Shown: positions 1 to 7,820, counted from the stretch's first letter. The stretch is DNA of 64,000 bases from Variovorax boronicumulans (GCF_029892485.1 NZ_JARXVG010000018.1:1-64000), one strand, 5' to 3'. Numbers and translations: made by a program. Notes: generated from the letters alone by a model not told the origin.

Positions 1-137
1 GCCTTGGCTTCGCCGCCGAACTTGGCCGACAGAACGGTTGCAATCGCAGCCGTCAGCGTCGTCTTGCCGTGGTCAACGTGACCGATCGTGCCCACGTTCA
101 CGTGCGGCTTGGTGCGGGTGAATTTACCTTTTGCCAT
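1..137 (-). CDS. tuf: Elongation factor Tu, N-terminal part (truncated by window edge)
   Basis: Translation from the ATG at 137 down to the window edge gives about 45 residues beginning MAKGKFTRTKPHVNVGTIGH. The P-loop motif GHVDHGKT of EF-Tu follows directly. EF-Tu is the GTPase that carries aminoacyl-tRNA to the ribosomal A site in the cytoplasm. The gene lies 141 bases downstream of fusA on the same strand, the usual tuf position at the end of the str operon. Most of the gene lies outside the window, so nothing can be said about its C-terminus or about a second tuf copy. Confidence 0.97.
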   Translation of the reverse strand, partial: MAKGKFTRTKPHVNVGTIGHVDHGKTTLTAAIATVLSAKFGGEAK

Positions 138-244
138 TTTTCAATCCTTGAAAGAGCATTCCCGTGTATTGGTTTTATGTCTGCACCCGATTGCTGGTTC
201 GCCTCGCACGGGAACGTGGCGGCACCGAATCGCAGACAAAGAGA

Positions 245-261
245 GCCACGCACTGCGTGGC
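245..261 (-). terminator. Hairpin in the fusA-tuf intergenic region
   Basis: On the minus strand, a 7-bp perfect stem (GCCACGC/GCGTGGC) with a 3-nt loop sits 17 bases past the fusA stop and is followed by a weak pyrimidine-rich run (TCTCTTTGTCT). It could attenuate read-through into tuf or protect a processed 3' end. The run of U is poor, so full termination is doubtful. The rest of 138-278 shows no ORF. Confidence 0.4.
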
Positions 262-278
262 CCTGCATTCTTCAAAAC

Positions 279-2378
279 TTACTTGGCGCGTGCAGCGACG
301 ATCGCTTCAGCAACGTTGCGCGGAGCTTCGGCGTAGTGCTTGAACTCCATCGTGTACGTGGCGCGGCCTTGCGACATCGAGCGCAGCGTGGTCGAGTAGC
401 CGAACATTTCCGACAGCGGCACTTCGGCCTTGATGGACTTGCCGCCACCGATCATGTCGTCCATGCCCTGCACCATGCCGCGGCGTGAGGACAGGTCGCC
501 CATCACGTTGCCGGCGTAGTCTTCAGGCGTTTCGACTTCCACGGCCATCATCGGCTCCAGGATCACGGGGCTGGCCTTGCGGGCGCCTTCCTTGAAACCA
601 AAGATCGCGGCCATCTTGAACGCCATTTCGTTCGAGTCCACGTCGTGGTACGAGCCGAAGTGCAGCGTGACCTTGACGTCCACGACGGGGTAGCCCGCCA
701 GCACGCCTTGCGTCAGCGCTTCCACAACGCCCTTTTCCACTGCGGGGATGTATTCGCGAGGAACCACACCGCCCTTGATGGCGTCGACGAATTCGAAGCC
801 CTTGCCCGCTTCCTGCGGCTCGAGCTTCAGGATGACGTGGCCGTACTGGCCCTTGCCGCCCGACTGGCGAACGAACTTGCCTTCGGCATCTTCGACGGTC
901 TTGCGGATCGTTTCGCGGTACGCCACTTGGGGCTTGCCCACGTTGGCTTCCACGCCGAATTCGCGCTTCATGCGGTCCACGATGATTTCAAGGTGGAGCT
1001 CGCCCATGCCGGCGATGATGGTCTGGCCCGATTCTTCGTCGGTCTTGACGCGGAACGACGGATCTTCCTGAGCGAGACGCTGCAAGGCGATGCCCATCTT
1101 TTCCTGGTCGGCCTTGGTCTTGGGCTCGACGGCCTGCGAGATCACCGATTCCGGGAACACCATGCGTTCGAGCGTCACGATGGCCGACGGGTCGCACAGG
1201 GTTTCGCCCGTGGTGACTTCCTTCAGGCCCACGCAGGCGGCGATGTCGCCGGCGCGGATTTCGTTGACTTCTTCGCGGTTGTTCGCGTGCATCTGCACGA
1301 TACGGCCGATACGTTCCTTCTTGCCGCGCACGGGGTTGTAGACGCTGTCGCCCTTGGTCAGCACGCCCGAGTAGACGCGCACGAAGGTCAACTGGCCCAC
1401 GAACGGGTCGGTCATCAGCTTGAATGCGAGCGCCGAGAACTTCTCGCCGTCGTCAGCCTTGCGGGTGACGGGGGCTTCGTCTTCGTCGGTGCCGTTGACC
1501 GGGGGAATGTCGGTCGGTGCGGGCATGTATTCGATGACCGCGTCGAGCATGGCCTGCACGCCCTTGTTCTTGAAGGCCGAGCCGCACAGCATCGGCTGGA
1601 TTTCGCCGGCGATGGTGCGCTGGCGGATGGCCGCCTTGATTTCCAACTCGGAGAGCTCGCCGCCTTCGAGGTACTTGTTCATCAGCTCTTCGCTGGCTTC
1701 GGCAGCGGCCTCGACCAGCTTTTCGCGGTATTCGGCGCAGACGTCGGCCAGGTTCGCGGGGATTTCACCGTAGGTGAAGGTCACGCCCTTGTCTTCGTCC
1801 CAGATGATCGCCTTCATCTTCACGAGGTCGACGATGCCCTGGAAGTGCTCTTCGGCACCGATCGGGATCTGGATCACGACGGGGTTGGCCTTCAGGCGGT
1901 CCACCATCATCTGGCGCACGCGCAGGAAGTCGGCGCCGGTGCGGTCCATCTTGTTGACGAACGCGAGACGCGGGACCTTGTACTTGTTGGCCTGGCGCCA
2001 GACGGTTTCCGACTGGGGCTGCACGCCGCCGACAGCGTCGTACACCATGACGGCGCCGTCCAGCACGCGCATCGAGCGCTCGACTTCAATGGTGAAGTCC
2101 ACGTGGCCGGGGGTGTCGATGATGTTGATGCGGTGTTCGTCGAACGTGCCCGCCATGCCCTTCCAGAAGCAGGTGGTGGCAGCCGAGGTGATCGTGATGC
2201 CGCGCTCTTGCTCTTGCTCCATCCAGTCCATCGTGGCGGCGCCATCGTGCACTTCACCGATCTTGTGGTTCACACCGGTGTAGAACAGGATGCGCTCGGT
2301 CGTCGTGGTCTTGCCAGCGTCGATGTGCGCGGAGATGCCGATGTTGCGGTAGCGCTCGATGGGGGTCTTGCGGGACAT
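279..2378 (-). CDS. fusA: Elongation factor G
   Basis: This 699-residue protein is the translocation GTPase of the ribosome. The N-terminus carries the G1 loop AHIDAGKTTTTER, followed by the switch II motif DTPGHVDFT and the NKMDR guanine-specificity motif. The length fits bacterial EF-G of the main (FusA) type. It lies between rpsG and tuf in the conserved str order and is transcribed with them on the minus strand. Start at MSRKTPIERYRNIG is the usual EF-G start. A long plus-strand open frame over the same stretch is a compositional shadow. Confidence 0.98.
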   Translation of the reverse strand: MSRKTPIERYRNIGISAHIDAGKTTTTERILFYTGVNHKIGEVHDGAATMDWMEQEQERGITITSAATTCFWKGMAGTFDEHRINIIDTPGHVDFTIEVERSMRVLDGAVMVYDAVGGVQPQSETVWRQANKYKVPRLAFVNKMDRTGADFLRVRQMMVDRLKANPVVIQIPIGAEEHFQGIVDLVKMKAIIWDEDKGVTFTYGEIPANLADVCAEYREKLVEAAAEASEELMNKYLEGGELSELEIKAAIRQRTIAGEIQPMLCGSAFKNKGVQAMLDAVIEYMPAPTDIPPVNGTDEDEAPVTRKADDGEKFSALAFKLMTDPFVGQLTFVRVYSGVLTKGDSVYNPVRGKKERIGRIVQMHANNREEVNEIRAGDIAACVGLKEVTTGETLCDPSAIVTLERMVFPESVISQAVEPKTKADQEKMGIALQRLAQEDPSFRVKTDEESGQTIIAGMGELHLEIIVDRMKREFGVEANVGKPQVAYRETIRKTVEDAEGKFVRQSGGKGQYGHVILKLEPQEAGKGFEFVDAIKGGVVPREYIPAVEKGVVEALTQGVLAGYPVVDVKVTLHFGSYHDVDSNEMAFKMAAIFGFKEGARKASPVILEPMMAVEVETPEDYAGNVMGDLSSRRGMVQGMDDMIGGGKSIKAEVPLSEMFGYSTTLRSMSQGRATYTMEFKHYAEAPRNVAEAIVAARAK

Positions 2379-2474
2379 GATTTACTTTCGGGTTGAAATG
2401 CGTTGAGCGCTGGGCCCCGAGTACGGGCACAACGCCCGACACTCGACACCCAACGCCCAAGCGAAGTTTGATTT

Positions 2475-2948
2475 TTAGAAGCGGAAGTGGCTGAACGCCC
2501 GGTTGGCTTCCGCCATGCGGTGCACTTCGTCGCGCTTCTTCATGGCGCCGCCACGGCCTTCCGTGGCTTCCATGAGTTCGTTGGCCAGACGCAGGGCCAT
2601 CGACTTTTCGCCGCGCTTGCGAGCGGCTTCCTTGATCCAGCGCATCGACAGGGCGAGGCGACGGACCGGGCGGACTTCGACCGGCACCTGGTAATTCGCA
2701 CCGCCGACGCGGCGCGACTTCACTTCGACCATCGGCTTCACGTTGTTGATGGCAACGGTGAAAGCTTCGAGCGGGTCCTTGTCCGGGTTCTTCTTTTCGA
2801 TGAATTCGAGCGCGCCATAAATGATGCGCTCGGCGATCGCCTTCTTGCCGCCTTCCATGATCACGTTCATGAACTTCGACAGCTCGACATTGCCGTACTT
2901 GGGATCCGGCAGGATTTCACGTTTGGGGACTTCGCGACGACGTGGCAT
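2475..2948 (-). CDS. rpsG: 30S ribosomal protein S7
   Basis: This 157-residue protein begins MPRRREVPKREILPDPKYGN, the conserved S7 N-terminus, and has the family's usual length. S7 nucleates assembly of the head of the 30S subunit by binding the 3' domain of 16S rRNA, and in relatives it is a translational regulator of the str operon. It lies 150 bases downstream of rpsL and 96 bases upstream of fusA, all on the minus strand. The gap to rpsL is longer than usual for a tightly coupled pair, but no second promoter was recognised there. Confidence 0.97.
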   Translation of the reverse strand: MPRRREVPKREILPDPKYGNVELSKFMNVIMEGGKKAIAERIIYGALEFIEKKNPDKDPLEAFTVAINNVKPMVEVKSRRVGGANYQVPVEVRPVRRLALSMRWIKEAARKRGEKSMALRLANELMEATEGRGGAMKKRDEVHRMAEANRAFSHFRF

Positions 2949-3098
2949 TTTTCTAACCTCTTTGCTTCAGTTGGCACCGTTTCCGGTACCGCGAGAGCCA
3001 GTCAGGACTCTCACTTACTCGACCCGGGATTGGGTCACTTCGTTCGATGTACCCGCCAAGGCAACCGAACACCGCTTGTTTTCTGACGACAGGAAGGC

Positions 3099-3476
3099 TT
3101 AAGCCTTCTTGGGACGCTTCGCGCCGTACTTGGAGCGCGACTGCTTGCGGTCTTTCACGCCTTGCAAGTCGAGCGAACCGCGCACGATGTGGTAGCGAAC
3201 ACCGGGCAAGTCCTTGACACGACCGCCGCGAACCAGCACGACGCTGTGTTCCTGCAGGTTGTGGCCTTCGCCGCCGATGTAGGAAATGACTTCGAAGCCG
3301 TTGGTCAGGCGGACCTTGGCAACTTTACGAAGCGCCGAGTTGGGCTTCTTTGGCGTCGTGGTGTAGACGCGGGTGCAGACACCGCGGCGTTGCGGCGAGT
3401 TCTGCATGGCAGGGCTCTTCGAATTGATCTTTTCGACCGTTCGACCCTGACGCACCAGTTGATTGATGGTTGGCAT
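3099..3476 (-). CDS. rpsL: 30S ribosomal protein S12
   Basis: This 125-residue protein starts MPTINQLVRQGRTVEKINSK, the invariant S12 N-terminus. An in-frame extension upstream to 3593 is not credible as S12. S12 sits at the decoding centre of the 30S subunit and governs fidelity. Lys43 (in TTPKKPNSA) and Lys88 (in RGGRVKDLPG), the positions commonly mutated in streptomycin resistance, are both the wild-type lysine. It is the first gene of the str operon here, with a promoter about 120 bases upstream. Confidence 0.97.
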   Translation of the reverse strand: MPTINQLVRQGRTVEKINSKSPAMQNSPQRRGVCTRVYTTTPKKPNSALRKVAKVRLTNGFEVISYIGGEGHNLQEHSVVLVRGGRVKDLPGVRYHIVRGSLDLQGVKDRKQSRSKYGAKRPKKA

Positions 3477-3569
3477 GAATGAATTAGTCCCAAAACAACC
3501 CGGCCCTGGTTGAAAAACCGCCCTTGGTCGTGACTCAAGGAAGCCGGGAATAACGAAAACGTGAAACCC

Positions 3570-3585
3570 TTCGGAAAATTCCGAA
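3570..3585. other. Inverted repeat at the 5' end of the str operon leader
   Basis: Two 7-base arms, TTCGGAA and TTCCGAA, are separated by AA. The repeat lies a few bases downstream of the expected start point of the rpsL promoter, so it would form a hairpin at or near the 5' end of the str mRNA, or act as a DNA operator. Function is unknown. Confidence 0.45.
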
Positions 3586-3594
3586 AAGCCCACG

Positions 3595-3622
3595 AGTATA
3601 GCAGGCGAGCCTGAAACGGCAA
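3595..3622 (-). promoter_or_regulatory. Candidate sigma-70 promoter of the str operon
   Basis: On the minus strand, an extended -10 (TGC then TATACT, 3600-3595) is preceded at 16 bases by TTGCCG (3622-3617). Transcription would start near 3588, giving a leader of about 110 nt before the rpsL ATG at 3476. This is the only good promoter match between the carboxypeptidase gene and rpsL. Confidence 0.65.
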
Positions 3623-3631
3623 AGTCAGGTT

Positions 3632-3653
3632 GCCGCCAGCGCGTGCTGGCGGC
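3632..3653 (-). terminator. Hairpin downstream of the carboxypeptidase gene
   Basis: A 9-bp perfect stem (GCCGCCAGC/GCTGGCGGC) with a 4-nt loop lies 17 bases past the stop of the carboxypeptidase gene on the minus strand. No U-run follows, so it may be a weak or factor-assisted terminator, or an mRNA 3'-end stabiliser. It sits just upstream of the str promoter. Confidence 0.4.
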
Positions 3654-3670
3654 CCGATTGCCCGGCCTCC

Positions 3671-4840
3671 CTACTTGATCCAGAGGCGGACGGCATCCCA
3701 GGCGCGGCCGAAGATGCCGGCCTGCTCGACGGCTTCCAGGGCCACCAGCGGCACATCCGCCACCGGCTGGTCATCCAGCGTCACCTTGAGCGAGCCCACG
3801 GGCTGGTACTTGGCGAAGGGCGCCACCAGCGGGTCGGGACGCGCCACCTGGGTCTTGATCTTGCTGGCGGTGCCGGCGGGAACCGCGACGACGATGGCTT
3901 CCGGCCGGCCCAGCTTCAGGACGTTCTCCTTGCCCTTCCAGACCGCCGGCGTGGCGGCCGGCTGGCCTGCATCGAACAGGCGCACGGCGTCATAGGCCGT
4001 GTAGCCCCAGTTCAGCAGCTTCTGCGACTCGTTGGCGCGCACGGTCTCGCCCGAGGTGCCCAGCACGATCGACAGCAGGCGGCGGCCCCCGGTCAGGTTC
4101 GGGAAGTCGCGCTTGGCGGTGGCGATCATGCAGTAGCCGGCGGCCTCGGTATGGCCGGTCTTCAGGCCGTCGACGGTCGGGTCACGGAAGAGGAGCAGGT
4201 TGCGGTTGGTGTCGTTGGTGGACGGCGTGCCCGGGTAGCGGTACTTCTTGATCGCGTAGTACTTGGCTTCTTCCGGGAAATCGCGCACCAGGCGGGTCGC
4301 CAGGATGCTCAGGTCGCGGGCCGTGGTCGTGTGGCCGGGCGCCGTGAGGCCTTCAGGGTTCTTGTAGCTGGTGTTCTTCATGCCCAGCGCCTTGGCCTGG
4401 GCGTTCATGAGCTCGACGAAATGCTCGACCGTCCCGCCCACGCCCTCGGCCAGCGCCACCGTGGCGTCGTTGCCCGATTGCACGATCAGTCCCTTGATCA
4501 GGTCCTCTACCGGCACCTGCATCTTCGGGTCGATGAACATGCGGGAACCCGGCATCTTCCAGGCGCGCTGGCTGACCGGGAAGGTCTGGGTCAGCGTGAT
4601 CTTCTTGGCACGCAGCGCGTCGAACACGATGTACGCCGACATCAGCTTGGTGAGCGAAGCCGGCTCCACCGGGCTGTCGATGTCCTTCTGCGCAAGGATC
4701 TGGTTCGCGGTCACGTCCAGCAGCAGGTAGCTGCGCGCGGCGATTTCGGGCGGTGCCGGCACCTGGGCGGCAGCGATCACGCCGACCGAGGCAGCAGCAG
4801 TCAGCACCAGTGCGCGAAGCGCATTGAAAAAACGATTCAT
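3671..4840 (-). CDS. D-alanyl-D-alanine carboxypeptidase (PBP5/6 family)
   Basis: The 389-residue protein removes the terminal D-Ala from peptidoglycan pentapeptides in the periplasm. Starting at the internal ATG at 4840 gives a clean signal peptide (MNRFFNALRA followed by a hydrophobic stretch and an AAA cleavage region). All three penicillin-binding motifs are present: SLTK at 62-65, SGN at 122-124 and KTG at 227-229. The C-terminus ends WDAVRLWIK, resembling the amphipathic membrane anchor of PBP5-type enzymes. The gene is the last of a minus-strand run that begins at hemJ. Which dac paralogue it is cannot be told from sequence alone. Confidence 0.93.
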   Translation of the reverse strand: MNRFFNALRALVLTAAASVGVIAAAQVPAPPEIAARSYLLLDVTANQILAQKDIDSPVEPASLTKLMSAYIVFDALRAKKITLTQTFPVSQRAWKMPGSRMFIDPKMQVPVEDLIKGLIVQSGNDATVALAEGVGGTVEHFVELMNAQAKALGMKNTSYKNPEGLTAPGHTTTARDLSILATRLVRDFPEEAKYYAIKKYRYPGTPSTNDTNRNLLLFRDPTVDGLKTGHTEAAGYCMIATAKRDFPNLTGGRRLLSIVLGTSGETVRANESQKLLNWGYTAYDAVRLFDAGQPAATPAVWKGKENVLKLGRPEAIVVAVPAGTASKIKTQVARPDPLVAPFAKYQPVGSLKVTLDDQPVADVPLVALEAVEQAGIFGRAWDAVRLWIK

Positions 4841-4880
4841 GGGGAGGATGGGAAGAGACGAAAACAAGCCTGCGAGGCTT

Positions 4881-5513
4881 TCATTCAACGCCCGCGCGGA
4901 GGTGGCGGGCAACGAGACTTTTGAGCAGCGGCAATTGTCCGTGAAAGAAATGGCCGCCCCCGGGAATAACCGTGACAGGAAGTGACTGTGGCCGCGCCCA
5001 GTCCATCACGGCTGCGAGCGGCACGGTGTCGTCGGCTTCGCCGTGGACCACCAGCATGCGATCGTGGGCTTCGGCGGGCAGCGTGGCCACGGTGTTGCGC
5101 GCGGCGGCCGTTCCGACCAGCACGACCTGCTGGACGTCGCGCCCGGCCCAGAGTCGCTCGGCCGCGCCGGTTGCGACGAAAGCGCCGAACGAAAAACCGG
5201 CAATGGCCAGGGGGCCTTCGGGCGCCAGCTGGCCGACGACATTCAGCATGTCTTCCAGCTCGCCCCGCCCTTCGTCATGCACGCCTTCGCTGGCGCCAAC
5301 GCCGCGAAAGTTGAAGCGCACCGTCGTCCAGCCACAGGAGACAAAGGCGCGCGCCAAGGTCTGCACGACCTTGTTGTCCATGGTGCCGCCGAACAGCGGA
5401 TGCGGATGGGCGATCACCGCGATGCCGCGCGGGGTGCTGGCCGGCTGGTCGCGCTGCACCTCGATCGCGCCAGCGGCGCCCTGGAGGCTGATCTTTTCGG
5501 TCTGGGAGTTCAT
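4881..5513 (-). CDS. Alpha/beta hydrolase, small cytoplasmic esterase-like
   Basis: This 210-residue protein starts at MNSQTEKISL (ATG at 5513). It has the family features HPHPLFGGTMDNK near residue 35, the nucleophile elbow GFSFGA, and late Asp (HGEADDTVP) and His (PGGGHFFHG) residues that complete a Ser-Asp-His triad. No signal peptide is seen. Proteins of this type are widespread in proteobacteria, usually of unknown substrate. It lies 40 bases upstream of the carboxypeptidase gene on the same strand, so the two are probably co-transcribed. Substrate is not known. Confidence 0.85.
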   Translation of the reverse strand: MNSQTEKISLQGAAGAIEVQRDQPASTPRGIAVIAHPHPLFGGTMDNKVVQTLARAFVSCGWTTVRFNFRGVGASEGVHDEGRGELEDMLNVVGQLAPEGPLAIAGFSFGAFVATGAAERLWAGRDVQQVVLVGTAAARNTVATLPAEAHDRMLVVHGEADDTVPLAAVMDWARPQSLPVTVIPGGGHFFHGQLPLLKSLVARHLRAGVE

Positions 5514-5583
5514 GGCTGGGTGAGTGAGCGGACCGGCAGCGCCGGCAGGGAGCACGGTACGAGCGGCGGGTTCGCGGGAAAGT

Positions 5584-5937
5584 TCAGCGTCCGACGTCGG
5601 CGGGCAGCAGGAGCCGCTCGACGACCTCGCCGTTCTTCAGGTGCGACTCGACGATCTCGTCGATGTCGTCGGCATCGACGAAGGTGTACCAGACGGCTTC
5701 GGGATACACCACCGCCACCGGCCCGCCGGCGCAGCGATCCAGGCATCCGGCCTTGTTGACCCGCACCTTGCCGGGCCCCGACAGGCCCGCTTCCTTCACC
5801 TTGGCCTTGCAGCGATCAAAACCCTCCTGCGCGTTGTGCATGGCGCAGGAGTCTTCGCCGTTCTTGCGCTCGTTGAGGCAGAAGAAGATATGGCGGCCGT
5901 AGTAGCCGGACGGCGCGGCAGGGGTGGAACTGGGCAT
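5584..5937 (-). CDS. [2Fe-2S] ferredoxin-like protein, thioredoxin fold
   Basis: The 117-residue protein matches the small (2Fe-2S) ferredoxin family related to the NuoE C-terminal domain. Cys20 (HIFFC), Cys31 (EDSCAMH), Cys65 and Cys69 (GCLDRCAGG) are in the expected ligand positions, and Cys43 is extra. The motif GGPVAVVYPEAVWY is typical of this group. The likely role is cytoplasmic electron transfer, with the partner unknown. It sits in a minus-strand run behind hemJ and the VanZ-like gene, which may mean an oxidation or haem link, but that is only inferred from position. Confidence 0.85.
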   Translation of the reverse strand: MPSSTPAAPSGYYGRHIFFCLNERKNGEDSCAMHNAQEGFDRCKAKVKEAGLSGPGKVRVNKAGCLDRCAGGPVAVVYPEAVWYTFVDADDIDEIVESHLKNGEVVERLLLPADVGR

Positions 5938-5974
5938 CGGCCGATTTTAGTGACCGCCATCCGGGCGCCCGGGC

Positions 5975-7099
5975 CTAAGGTGCCGGCCGCGTCCTGCGCG
6001 ACAGGGCCGCCACCACGTAGGCCAGCACCGCGAAGGGCCAGATCCACCCCAGCCACTGGGCCAGTCCGTGGAAACGGATGAAGCGCCCCTGCTCCCAGGT
6101 GGCCAGCGTCTGCGCGAAGTAGGCGCTCTCGGGCGCCTGGTTCAGCAGGCTCAGCTGGAGCACGAGCCCCACCAGCAGCAGGGCCGCGCACAGGCGGCGC
6201 GGCGCGGCCACCAGCAGCGCACCCGCGACGAACGCAGCCGCCATGCCGACCTGCACGGGCAGGTCGAGCCACGCCCAGGCATGCACAGGCCCATAGCTCA
6301 GGGCCGCCGACAGCGCCGAGGCCGCCACGCCCGCCAGAAAGATCAGCGGGAGCAGCACCGCACGCTGGACCACCGTGCGCGCCACCAGGTAGCCCAGCAG
6401 GCACGGCACCAGTGCACCGAGCATCACGCACAGCAGCTCCACCAGCGGTACCAGTGGCTCGAGCTCGAACTGCCGCACGGGCAGCCAGTCGATGAAGGGC
6501 GTGTCGAGCAGCCATTCGGAAATCGCGACCTCGAGCCGCTCGAACACCTGGCCCAGTCCGAAGGTGACGGCCGCGGGAAAGAGCAAGGCGAACGGCCAGA
6601 GCGCGAGCAGCACGAGGGCACCGCGCGAATCCTCCAGGAACCATTGCGAGCGGGCACGGCCCCAGTGCGCCACCGCGCCCAGGCGCTCCAGCCCCGCCGC
6701 CAGCACGGCGCCGAGGATCGTGCCGGTCGTGTTCAGCCCCAGGTCGACGTTGGAAGGGATGCGCGCGGGCAGGTAGCTCTGCAGCGTTTCCATGGCGAAG
6801 GCGATTGCGGCGCCGGCCGCGGTGGCGCGCAGCACCGCGCCCCCGACGCCGGCAGTCCGGCGCGTGCGCAGCACCGCCAGGGCGCACAGGAAGCCGAAAG
6901 GCACGTAGCCCGCGACATTGACCGCGAAGTCGAAACCCGTCCAGTACTTGGGCCAGGGCGCCGACAGATAGGCCCAGGGCGCAATGCCCTGGTCGCGCCA
7001 GTCCGCGAAGGGATAGAGGCTGGCATAGACGATCAGCGCCGCATAGGCGAGCGCAAGGGGAAGCGCGGCGGACTTGTGCGGCTTCTCCACCGTGTCCAT
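5975..7099 (-). CDS. VanZ-like multi-pass membrane protein
   Basis: The 374-residue protein is mostly hydrophobic, with an N-terminal VanZ-type domain: YASLYPFADWRDQG, then a helix ending in NVAGYVPFGFL, and later ETLQSYLPARIPSNVDL with the conserved downstream NTTGTILGA. The second half adds further membrane helices, making it about twice the size of a minimal VanZ domain. VanZ itself gives low-level teicoplanin resistance, but most chromosomal homologues are of unknown function. The gene starts 4 bases after hemJ stops, so the two are almost certainly co-transcribed. Confidence 0.82.
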   Translation of the reverse strand: MDTVEKPHKSAALPLALAYAALIVYASLYPFADWRDQGIAPWAYLSAPWPKYWTGFDFAVNVAGYVPFGFLCALAVLRTRRTAGVGGAVLRATAAGAAIAFAMETLQSYLPARIPSNVDLGLNTTGTILGAVLAAGLERLGAVAHWGRARSQWFLEDSRGALVLLALWPFALLFPAAVTFGLGQVFERLEVAISEWLLDTPFIDWLPVRQFELEPLVPLVELLCVMLGALVPCLLGYLVARTVVQRAVLLPLIFLAGVAASALSAALSYGPVHAWAWLDLPVQVGMAAAFVAGALLVAAPRRLCAALLLVGLVLQLSLLNQAPESAYFAQTLATWEQGRFIRFHGLAQWLGWIWPFAVLAYVVAALSRRTRPAP

Positions 7100-7103
7100 C
7101 GGG

Positions 7104-7532
7104 TCAGAACGGCTTGACGACGACCAGGATCACGATGCCGAGCAGCAGCAGTACCGGCAGCTCGTTGAACCAGCGGTACCAGCGGTCGTTGCGCTGGTTG
7201 CCGCCCGCCACAAAGCGCCGCAGCAGCACGCCGCAGCCATGGTGGTAGCCGATGGCCACCAGCACCAGCGCCAGCTTGGCGTGCATCCAGCCATTGCCCG
7301 GCCCACGGCCGATGCCATAGCCCAGCCACAGCCACAGGCCGAAGCCCAGCGCCGGGACGGCCAGGAAGGTGGTGAACCGCAGCAGCTTGCGCGCCATCAG
7401 CAACAGGCGTTCGCGCTCTGCCACCGACTCCGGGGGCACCATCGCAAGATTGACGAAGATCCGCGGCAGGTAGAAAAGTCCCGCGAACCAGCTTGCGATG
7501 AAGACGATATGAAGAGTTTTGACCCAGAGCAT
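7104..7532 (-). CDS. hemJ: HemJ-type protoporphyrinogen oxidase (CopD/UPF0093 family membrane protein)
   Basis: The 142-residue membrane protein begins MLWVKTLHIVFIASWFAGLF, the hallmark of the HemJ (UPF0093) family. It has four predicted helices, His8 in the first helix and a WMHAKL motif (His84, Lys86) in the third. HemJ oxidises protoporphyrinogen IX to protoporphyrin IX in haem synthesis in bacteria without HemG or HemY. Neighbouring hemB, which is divergent across a 343-base gap, supports the haem role over a copper role. Automatic annotation may call it CopD. Translation starts 70 nt downstream of a terminator-like hairpin described separately. Confidence 0.85.
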   Translation of the reverse strand: MLWVKTLHIVFIASWFAGLFYLPRIFVNLAMVPPESVAERERLLLMARKLLRFTTFLAVPALGFGLWLWLGYGIGRGPGNGWMHAKLALVLVAIGYHHGCGVLLRRFVAGGNQRNDRWYRWFNELPVLLLLGIVILVVVKPF

Positions 7533-7601
7533 GGCGGCAGTTTAGTAGTGCACCGCTCCAGCTACGCCGCCTCGTCACGTAACGCCCGAAAAGCCTCGGC
7601 C

Positions 7602-7632
7602 AAAAAAAAGCCCGACGTCTTCACGTCGGGCT
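7602..7632 (-). terminator. Strong intrinsic terminator upstream of hemJ
   Basis: On the minus strand, a 10-bp perfect stem (AGCCCGACGT/ACGTCGGGCT, 7632-7623 with 7618-7609) and a 4-nt loop are followed by eight U. No annotated gene ends here: the next gene downstream is hemJ and the gene upstream, hemB, points away. It must therefore end a non-coding transcript or act as an attenuator in the hemJ leader. Confidence 0.88.
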
Positions 7633-7706
7633 GGGAAGCCCTTTTGCTGTCACACATCAAGGCACCCGCTCAGGGAGGAAAAGCGGGGAGCGGCAAGCCG
7701 CCCGCT
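7602..7706 (-). ncRNA. Candidate small RNA or attenuated leader RNA upstream of hemJ
   Basis: A good sigma-70 promoter (7711-7739) and a strong intrinsic terminator (7602-7632) delimit a transcript of about 105 nt with no convincing ORF. It would begin with a G+C-rich hairpin (AGCGGG at 7706-7701 pairing with CCCGCT at 7687-7682, with an inner CGGC/GCCG stem). A largely single-stranded middle contains CCUCCC (7678-7673), complementary to Shine-Dalgarno sequences, and the transcript ends in the terminator stem and U8. This is the layout of a trans-acting small RNA. Because hemJ starts 70 nt further on in the same direction, it could instead be a hemJ leader controlled by read-through. The family was not recognised. 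Confidence 0.6.
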
Positions 7707-7710
7707 GGAG

Positions 7711-7739
7711 AATTTAACAAAGACGAAACAAGGTTTCAA
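7711..7739 (-). promoter_or_regulatory. Candidate sigma-70 promoter for the hemJ-upstream RNA
   Basis: On the minus strand, TTGAAA (7739-7734) and TAAATT (7716-7711) are separated by exactly 17 bases. The expected start is A7706 or G7705, which is the first base of the 5' hairpin of the putative RNA. The surroundings are A+T-rich relative to the genome. Confidence 0.65.
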
Positions 7740-7792
7740 GCGACAGGGGCACTTTCTTTGTGATTCATAACCAAATATTTAGAACTTTCTAT

Positions 7793-7820
7793 CTACGAAT
7801 TTCCGTAGTTGTCAGACAAC
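7793..7820. promoter_or_regulatory. Two adjoining inverted repeats upstream of hemB
   Basis: CTACG-N6-CGTAG (7793-7808) runs directly into GTTGTC-A-GACAAC (7808-7820). The second, a perfect 13-base palindrome, has the shape TTGTCnGACAA typical of GntR-family (FadR-type) operators. They lie 56 to 83 bases upstream of the hemB ATG in an A+T-rich promoter region. The regulator is unknown, and none of the regulators in this window is GntR-like. Confidence 0.5.

Noticed and set aside
645..2396. 583-residue open frame on the plus strand over fusA
   Set aside because: It is the antisense frame of a highly conserved elongation factor gene in high-GC DNA. Its composition (rich in His, Asp, Gly, Ala, Val) is typical of such shadows and no motif is present.
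7104..7532. Reading the hemJ-type gene as a copper-import CopD
   Set aside because: Size, N-terminal motif and the neighbouring hemB favour HemJ. No copper genes are nearby.
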